Shown in pieces: positions 59,809-64,000 of a stretch of DNA of 64,000 bases (position 1 is the first letter of the stretch; every line of letters begins with the position of its first letter). The position numbers and the translations under genes were made by a program. Under the pieces are notes generated by a model that saw nothing but the letters and a program-made list of their open reading frames with translations, was not told the DNA's origin and did no database searches. The stretch lies in assembly GCF_009208105.1 (NCBI RefSeq), contig NZ_WFKL01000001.1, positions 4,402,001 to 4,466,000 of the forward strand. Reading direction: 5' to 3'. This DNA comes from Rouxiella sp. S1S-2. Lineage in GTDB: Bacteria; Pseudomonadota; Gammaproteobacteria; Enterobacterales; Enterobacteriaceae.

Positions 59809-60175
59809 ATTTGTAACCCCCTGGGGAAGTAGACCACTATCACACAGAAAAATTCTTAAGGAATAATTAATTGCGCTAATTATTTTTGACTAAACGGCTA
59901 AACGCCACTTCTATATAAGAAAGGTCTTAATTAACGTTGTTTTAAGATGCTTTCGGAATATTGGCAAAGAATTAAAATATCTTATCTTGCAGTTTTTTAC
60001 ATTAGCTCAAATTAGCGGCATAGCATAAGAGAGGAATAATAGCAGAAATAGCGAACATCAGGGGTATAAAAAGAGGGAAAGGCAGTGTGAAATAGCGCTG
60101 AAATAGTGCGAAATATGAAAAGGAAAACGAGACAGACGGGATTATTTTAAACCGAGGGGGAAAGGAAAAAAGGTA
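59809..60175. other. A+T-rich gap without recognised genes
   Basis: Part of a 451-base intergenic stretch between the methyltransferase start and the YhcN-like gene end. Very A/T- and purine-rich with no frame or motif that I can support. The last 75 bases form a separate structured element. Confidence 0.5.
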
Positions 60176-60250
60176 ACCGTCGGGTGAGACACAGGAGACA
60201 GAGGCCGCTGGCGCAACCTCTATTAGAGGGTAATCTCCACACCCGACGGT
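60176..60250 (-). other. Large structured 3' element after the YhcN-like gene
   Basis: Outer arms ACCGTCGGGTG and CACCCGACGGT (11 perfect pairs) enclose a second stem GGAGA/TCTCC and inner hairpins (GAGG/CCTC and CCTCTATTAGAGG), giving a branched fold of about 75 bases. On the minus strand it starts ten bases past the YhcN-like stop and is followed by TTACCTTTTTTCC. It could be a complex terminator, a small RNA released from the 3' end, or an interspersed repeat. Confidence 0.5.
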
Positions 60251-60259
60251 GTATTCTGC

Positions 60260-60535
60260 TTAACGATAAAGCTCAACGCTGGCGCGGGACAGGCTTGAAT
60301 CGCCTGGAGTGCTCACGCCGATAATGCGGTAGTGCGTTGCGCCCTCTTGGCTGGCTTTTTCATTCACTGCAGCTTTCAGGCTCATATCTGCGGTGTTGTC
60401 CTGACGAACATCAACGACGCCGAGTGATTGATAATTATTGGTTTGTACCTGAGCTGCACTGATTTCGCTCGCGGCCAAGGCTGAGAATGATGCGGTAGTA
60501 ATCAGAGCTGCTGCAAAAATAGGTAAGATTTTCAT
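60260..60535 (-). CDS. YhcN-family periplasmic stress protein (DUF1471)
   Basis: 91 residues with a signal peptide (MKILPIFAAALITTASFSALA, cleaved about residue 22), then a single DUF1471 (BhsA/McbA/YhcN) domain: YQSLGVVDVRQDNT, LKAAVNEKASQEGATHYRIIGVSTPG and SLSRASVELYR. E. coli has a set of such small periplasmic proteins induced by stress (acid, peroxide, biofilm growth); which one this is cannot be decided. It is monocistronic, with its own 5' region. Confidence 0.88.
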   Translation of the reverse strand: MKILPIFAAALITTASFSALAASEISAAQVQTNNYQSLGVVDVRQDNTADMSLKAAVNEKASQEGATHYRIIGVSTPGDSSLSRASVELYR

Positions 60536-60889
60536 GATTTTCGCCTTAACGTTTTAATTGAGTCATGGATAACGTGTCGATGTTTAATTTAATTAGTAGG
60601 ATGTTCTCCTTGGAATTAATTATCGTTCATTAAACGAAAGGCGGCGTAATCAGATGTAAAGAAATTTAAGATTTATGACGAAAATAAGGAGGAAATAATA
60701 TAAAACATTACGAGTATTCGACAATGTAATAAAAAAGCGCGTTTATGGTGCAGAAAAACATAATAGAGGGGGTAGAAGTGGGTCTACACGAGACAGATTC
60801 GCATAAATCGACGCACTATAGCAATCGCTGTTATTATTCTTTTAACGACCAAAACTTATAACCAGAAAATACAGACCAAAGGGATCTTT
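60536..60889. other. Intergenic gap before yedI
   Basis: 354 A+T-rich bases between the divergent YhcN-like and yedI genes. It should hold both promoters. A small CGTT-CATTAAACG-type hairpin near 60625 is the only structure noted; no gene seen. Confidence 0.45.
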
Positions 60890-61813
60890 ATGGCCGGAAC
60901 CAGTCTTTTAGCGTTAATCGATGATATCGCGTCAATTCTTGATGACGTCGCGGCAATGAGTAAGGTTGCCGCCAAAAAAACCGCCAGCGTGCTGGGAGAC
61001 GATCTGGCGCTGAATGCGCAGCAGGTCTCTGGCGTTAAAGCTGATCGCGAACTGCCCATTGTGTGGTCCGTTGCCAAGGGTTCACTGCTCAATAAAGCCA
61101 TCCTCGTTCCCCTTGCCTTGCTCATTAGCGCCTTTGCCCCTTGGGCCATCACCCCTTTATTAATGGTGGGCGGTGCCTACCTATGCTACGAAGGCTTTGA
61201 AAAGGTTGCGCATAAATTCATGCCGCACGACAAAGCGGCCGAAGCCGAGAAAAAAAATCAGCAAAAAAACACGCCAAAATCGGATGCCGAATTGGCCAAA
61301 ATGGAAAAAGAGAAAGTTAAGGGCGCAGTGCGCACCGACTTTATTCTTTCTGCGGAGATCATTGTTATTTCACTGGGCACCGTCTCCTCTGCGCCTTTTG
61401 TCGATCAAGTTATGGTCATGGTTGCTATTGCGGTCGTGATGACCCTGGGCGTTTACGGCCTGGTGGCGGGGATTGTAAAAATTGACGACGCGGGCCTTTA
61501 CCTGAGCAAACTCAGCGGTGAAAGCGCCTTTATGCGCGCTGTGCGAGGTTTCGGTGGCGGCATTGTCAATGCCGCACCGTGGTTGATGAAAACCCTGTCG
61601 GTGGTAGGCACCTTTGCCATGTTTCTGGTCGGCGGGAGTATTATCAGCCACGGTCTGCCGTTTATGCACAGCCTGCTCGAATCGTTGACCGAAGGCCATC
61701 AGGGCTGGGTAAATAGCCTGATAACCGGCGCAACGGATCTGGCGGTGGGCATTGTTGTCGGTGCCGCGGTGCTGGCCGTGGTATCACTGGGCAGCAGGCT
61801 GTTCAAGAAATAG
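60890..61813 (+). CDS. yedI: DUF808 membrane protein YedI
   Basis: 307 residues (305 in E. coli YedI). N-terminal MAGTSLLALIDDIASILDDVAAMSKVAAKKTASVLGDDLALNAQQV is the DUF808 signature, followed by five to seven hydrophobic segments and a lysine-rich loop (EAEKKNQQKNTPKSDAELAK). The function is unknown. It ends with a strong terminator before yafE. Confidence 0.93.
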   Translation: MAGTSLLALIDDIASILDDVAAMSKVAAKKTASVLGDDLALNAQQVSGVKADRELPIVWSVAKGSLLNKAILVPLALLISAFAPWAITPLLMVGGAYLCYEGFEKVAHKFMPHDKAAEAEKKNQQKNTPKSDAELAKMEKEKVKGAVRTDFILSAEIIVISLGTVSSAPFVDQVMVMVAIAVVMTLGVYGLVAGIVKIDDAGLYLSKLSGESAFMRAVRGFGGGIVNAAPWLMKTLSVVGTFAMFLVGGSIISHGLPFMHSLLESLTEGHQGWVNSLITGATDLAVGIVVGAAVLAVVSLGSRLFKK

Positions 61814-61854
61814 TGCCTGCCAATTTCAATCGTTAATTCTTTTTGGATCAACGG

Positions 61855-61885
61855 AAAACGGGCCGGTCTGTGGCCCGTTTTTTTC
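61855..61885. terminator. Terminator between yedI and yafE
   Basis: AAAACGGGCC and GGCCCGTTTT pair around an eight-base loop and are followed by a T run on the plus strand; A residues on the other side allow use by yafE too. Confidence 0.88.
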
Positions 61886-61886
61886 G

Positions 61887-62660
61887 CTAACGCGATTTAC
61901 CTGCTTCAATAAATACCGTATCCGTTTCAAAGGTGCCATCGGCCTGAATGGCGAAATAATGAGTCACCTCATCTGACATCACCTTTTGCAGCTCTCGAAT
62001 CGCCTGCACGAAATGCTGCGGCGTTTTCAACCTTGCCACCCAGCTGTTGAACTCTAGGGTTAATTTATCCGTACTCAGTTGAGCAATATTTAATCCGGCA
62101 TCATTAAACATGTGCAGCCACTCGCCGGTAGAATAACTTCTCACGTGTGAGGTATCGCGCAGTTTCTCGACGGTTTGCAGGTAGATATCCAGGACCGGAT
62201 GCCCCGGTGAACAGGTATCCATCATCACGACGTTGCCACCCGGCTTTAAAATGCGGCGTACTTCCCGCAGCGCCCGCCCCACGTCGTGCCAGTGATGGGC
62301 TGAATAACGGCTGATAACAATATCCACGCTGGCGTCCGCAAAAGGCAAGACTTCGGCATATCCCTGCTGTACCTCTATATTGGTCAGTCCTTTATCCGTC
62401 GCAGCGTGCTCGACCACTGCCAGCATCTCCGCAGACAAATCATAGGCAATAACTTTTTTGGCAAATCTGGCAGCGGTGAAGCTAGCGTGCCCTGCCCCGC
62501 AGCCTAAATCCACCACCACGGCGTCGGAGAATGGCGCAAGCAGAGTCGCCAGTTTTTCCAAATCGGCCCCCTGCGCGTGAACCTTGCTGGTTAAATAATT
62601 ATGGGCGTTTGGGCTGAACTGGTGACTAACACTCTGCGTATGGCTATTTTTGTTATCCAT
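61887..62660 (-). CDS. yafE: SAM-dependent methyltransferase YafE
   Basis: 257 residues, a close match to full-length enterobacterial YafE (about 256). SAM-binding VVDLGCGAGHASFTA (near residue 52), acidic loop AYDLSAEML, and YAEVLPFADASVDIVISRYSAHHWHDV, then LKPGGNVVMMD. The substrate is unknown; class I type 11 methyltransferase related to UbiE-like enzymes. It is divergent from an MmyB-type regulator across 126 bases and converges on yedI. Confidence 0.9.
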   Translation of the reverse strand: MDNKNSHTQSVSHQFSPNAHNYLTSKVHAQGADLEKLATLLAPFSDAVVVDLGCGAGHASFTAARFAKKVIAYDLSAEMLAVVEHAATDKGLTNIEVQQGYAEVLPFADASVDIVISRYSAHHWHDVGRALREVRRILKPGGNVVMMDTCSPGHPVLDIYLQTVEKLRDTSHVRSYSTGEWLHMFNDAGLNIAQLSTDKLTLEFNSWVARLKTPQHFVQAIRELQKVMSDEVTHYFAIQADGTFETDTVFIEAGKSR

Positions 62661-62786
62661 GGGCTTCTCTTCTTTCGATAGATGATGAACTCAAAAACAC
62701 TCTATACTGCGTTTTATACGGGTACAATATGACCATTTATACTGGTATGAGTCACTTCCTGCTTACCGGCAATGAACGAGTAAATC

Positions 62787-63584
62787 ATGACTTCTTTAGA
62801 CCTTTTAAGCGGACCGAAAGCACTGGGCGCATTTTTACGTGCTCACCGAGAAAGGACTTCTCCAGAAATGGTGGGACTGCCGCACTCAACGAGGCGTCGC
62901 ACCAGTGGCCTGCGCCGCGAAGAGCTGGCGCAAATCAGCGGGATCAGCACCACCTGGTACACCTGGATTGAACAAGGCAGAGACGTTTCAATTTCAGCCA
63001 CTACCTTGAGCAGGCTGGCGCAGGCGCTGCGTTTGCAGCCGGCCGAAGAGGACTATTTGTTTAGTCTGGCAGGCGTTAAAAACCCTCAGGAGCCCGCTCA
63101 TGCACCGACCGTTTCTGAGCATCTTGCACAGTGCATTCACCAGCTTAACTGCCCCGGCTATCTGATTGACAGCTGCTGGAACATGCTGGCCTGGAATACC
63201 CAGGCCGAGCAGCTTTTTCAGGGCTGGTTAGACAATGAGGAACACCCCAACTTACTGCGTTTTGTGTTTCTTCACCCGCTGGCACGCACGCTGCTGGTTA
63301 ACTGGGAAGCGCGCGCAAAGCGGAGTGTGGCCGAGTTTAGGGCCGAAACCAGCCACTATGCACATTCTGAGGCTATCCGCCAATTAGTGATAAATTTACG
63401 TCAGCAGAGCAGCGAGTTTGACAAGTGGTGGGCGCAGCAGGAAGTGCTGGCGCGAGAAGGCGGAGAAAGGCGCTTTGAACATCCTCAACGTGGACCTGTG
63501 CGCTATCTGCAACAAACATTTTTACCCTCAGGAAACAGTGAGTTAAGGATGGTGATGTTGATAGAACAACCGCCTGCAGGATAA
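62787..63584 (+). CDS. XRE-family regulator with MmyB-like ligand-binding domain
   Basis: 265 residues. Helix-turn-helix at about 15-75 (RRRTSGLRREELAQISGISTTWYTWIEQGRDVSISATTLSRLAQAL), then an MmyB-like ligand domain (PGYLIDSCWNMLAWNTQAEQLFQGW ... RFVFLHPLARTLLVNWEARAKRSVAEFRAE), a PAS-like fold that may bind fatty acids in related proteins. Divergent from yafE, which is its probable target; short-chain dehydrogenases are more usual partners for this family. Effector unknown. Confidence 0.88.
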   Translation: MTSLDLLSGPKALGAFLRAHRERTSPEMVGLPHSTRRRTSGLRREELAQISGISTTWYTWIEQGRDVSISATTLSRLAQALRLQPAEEDYLFSLAGVKNPQEPAHAPTVSEHLAQCIHQLNCPGYLIDSCWNMLAWNTQAEQLFQGWLDNEEHPNLLRFVFLHPLARTLLVNWEARAKRSVAEFRAETSHYAHSEAIRQLVINLRQQSSEFDKWWAQQEVLAREGGERRFEHPQRGPVRYLQQTFLPSGNSELRMVMLIEQPPAG

Positions 63585-63680
63585 GTCGGTTAGCGGCTTC
63601 ACCTCGCTTCATTGACATCCCTTTAGCGAATATGTGAGTGTGAGTCTCATGCTATAGGCCAAAGGATGGAGAAAGGAAGT

Positions 63681-64000
63681 ATGACGAGCCGTCTGATTTT
63701 TCAGAATGAAAGTTTGGAAATACGTTTGCCGACGGAGCTGGAAGCGCCGCTGCATTTTGAGGCCATTCAAGCATCTATTGATGATATCTCAGCCTGGGAG
63801 AGCTGGTGCACCGCAGGCTACAGCCTGGAAGACAGCCGCACTTATCTGCTCGACTCCTATGTTAAACGTCAGCGCGGGATAGAATACCGCTTTTGCCTGT
63901 TTGATCTGGCCAGTGGGAAAATTGTCGGCTCAATTGCGTTAAATCGTATTGTTCATGAATATAAAACGGCCAATATAGGATACTGGATACGCAGCGATTT
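63681..64000 (+). CDS. GNAT-family N-acetyltransferase (3' end outside window)
   Basis: The frame starts at ATG 63681 after a GGAAG ribosome-binding site and is open to the window edge, 106 residues so far. RimJ/RimL-like features: an N-terminal EIRLPTELEAPLHFEAIQASIDDISAWESWC, then FCLFDLASGKIVGSIALNRI and NIGYWIRSD, the strand leading to the acetyl-CoA site. It probably acetylates the N-terminus or side chain of a protein or a small amine; the target cannot be read. Confidence 0.82.
   Translation, partial: MTSRLIFQNESLEIRLPTELEAPLHFEAIQASIDDISAWESWCTAGYSLEDSRTYLLDSYVKRQRGIEYRFCLFDLASGKIVGSIALNRIVHEYKTANIGYWIRSD

Overview
The window is chromosomal DNA of an enterobacterium (order Enterobacterales). 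Many genes read almost word for word like their E. coli counterparts, and long blocks keep the E. coli order: cyoBCDE-yajR-yajQ, panE-yajL, thiI / xseB-ispA-dxs-yajO, pgpA-thiL-nusB-ribE, ribD-nrdR / yajI, secF-secD-yajC-tgt-queA / acpH, proY-brnQ, phoR-phoB / sbcD-sbcC, mak / rdgC / ppnP, and yaiA-aroL. The accessory genes and the divergence from E. coli suggest a Yersiniaceae-like lineage (Rahnella, Rouxiella or Serratia relatives). That genus-level guess is weak. No rRNA, tRNA, CRISPR array, transposase or phage gene was seen.

Layout. Bases 1-8.7 kb: end of the cytochrome bo3 oxidase operon with the MFS carrier YajR, then YajQ, a branched-chain amino-acid exporter pair (AzlC/AzlD) with a divergent XRE-cupin regulator, and PanE/YajL. 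8.7-10.2 kb: an A+T-rich orphan and a secreted class A acid phosphatase. 10.2-27.8 kb: housekeeping genes for thiamine and 4-thiouridine (thiI, thiL), isoprenoids (ispA, dxs), riboflavin (ribD, ribE), ribonucleotide reductase control (nrdR), protein export (secD, secF, yajC) and queuosine tRNA modification (tgt, queA). 27.8-35.2 kb: a 2-Cys peroxiredoxin, periplasmic gamma-glutamyltransferase, two amino-acid carriers (ProY, BrnQ) and a MetE-core methionine synthase paralog under a perfect MetJ operator. 35.3-42.3 kb: PhoR/PhoB with a Pho box, and the SbcCD nuclease.

42.3-50.1 kb is the first accessory island, between sbcC and mak. It holds a two-gene lipopolysaccharide module (WaaL-like ligase plus GT8 transferase). 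Next to it is an amino-alcohol catabolic module: AraC regulator, an APH-fold small-molecule kinase, a class III PLP enzyme that resembles ethanolamine-phosphate phospho-lyase rather than a transaminase, and an Eat-type ethanolamine permease. Together these predict uptake, phosphorylation and PLP-dependent elimination of ethanolamine or a similar amino alcohol, bypassing B12-dependent Eut chemistry. The shared divergent promoter region carries a dense set of TTGAC/GTCAA half-sites.

53.7-57.9 kb is the second accessory island: IclR regulator, OPT-family transporter, DUF1177 protein and AroM-family protein. It sits exactly between yaiA-aroL and ppnP-rdgC-mak, where E. coli has aroM alone. This suggests that E. 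coli aroM is the remnant of a transport/catabolic operon of unknown substrate, or that the operon was assembled around aroM here. Three copies of a CCTGGTGTTGRCG element precede its structural genes.

The last 5 kb carry aroL, a PmtA-like methyltransferase, a YhcN-family periplasmic protein followed by a large structured 3' element, YedI, YafE with a divergent MmyB-type regulator, and the start of a GNAT acetyltransferase cut by the window edge.
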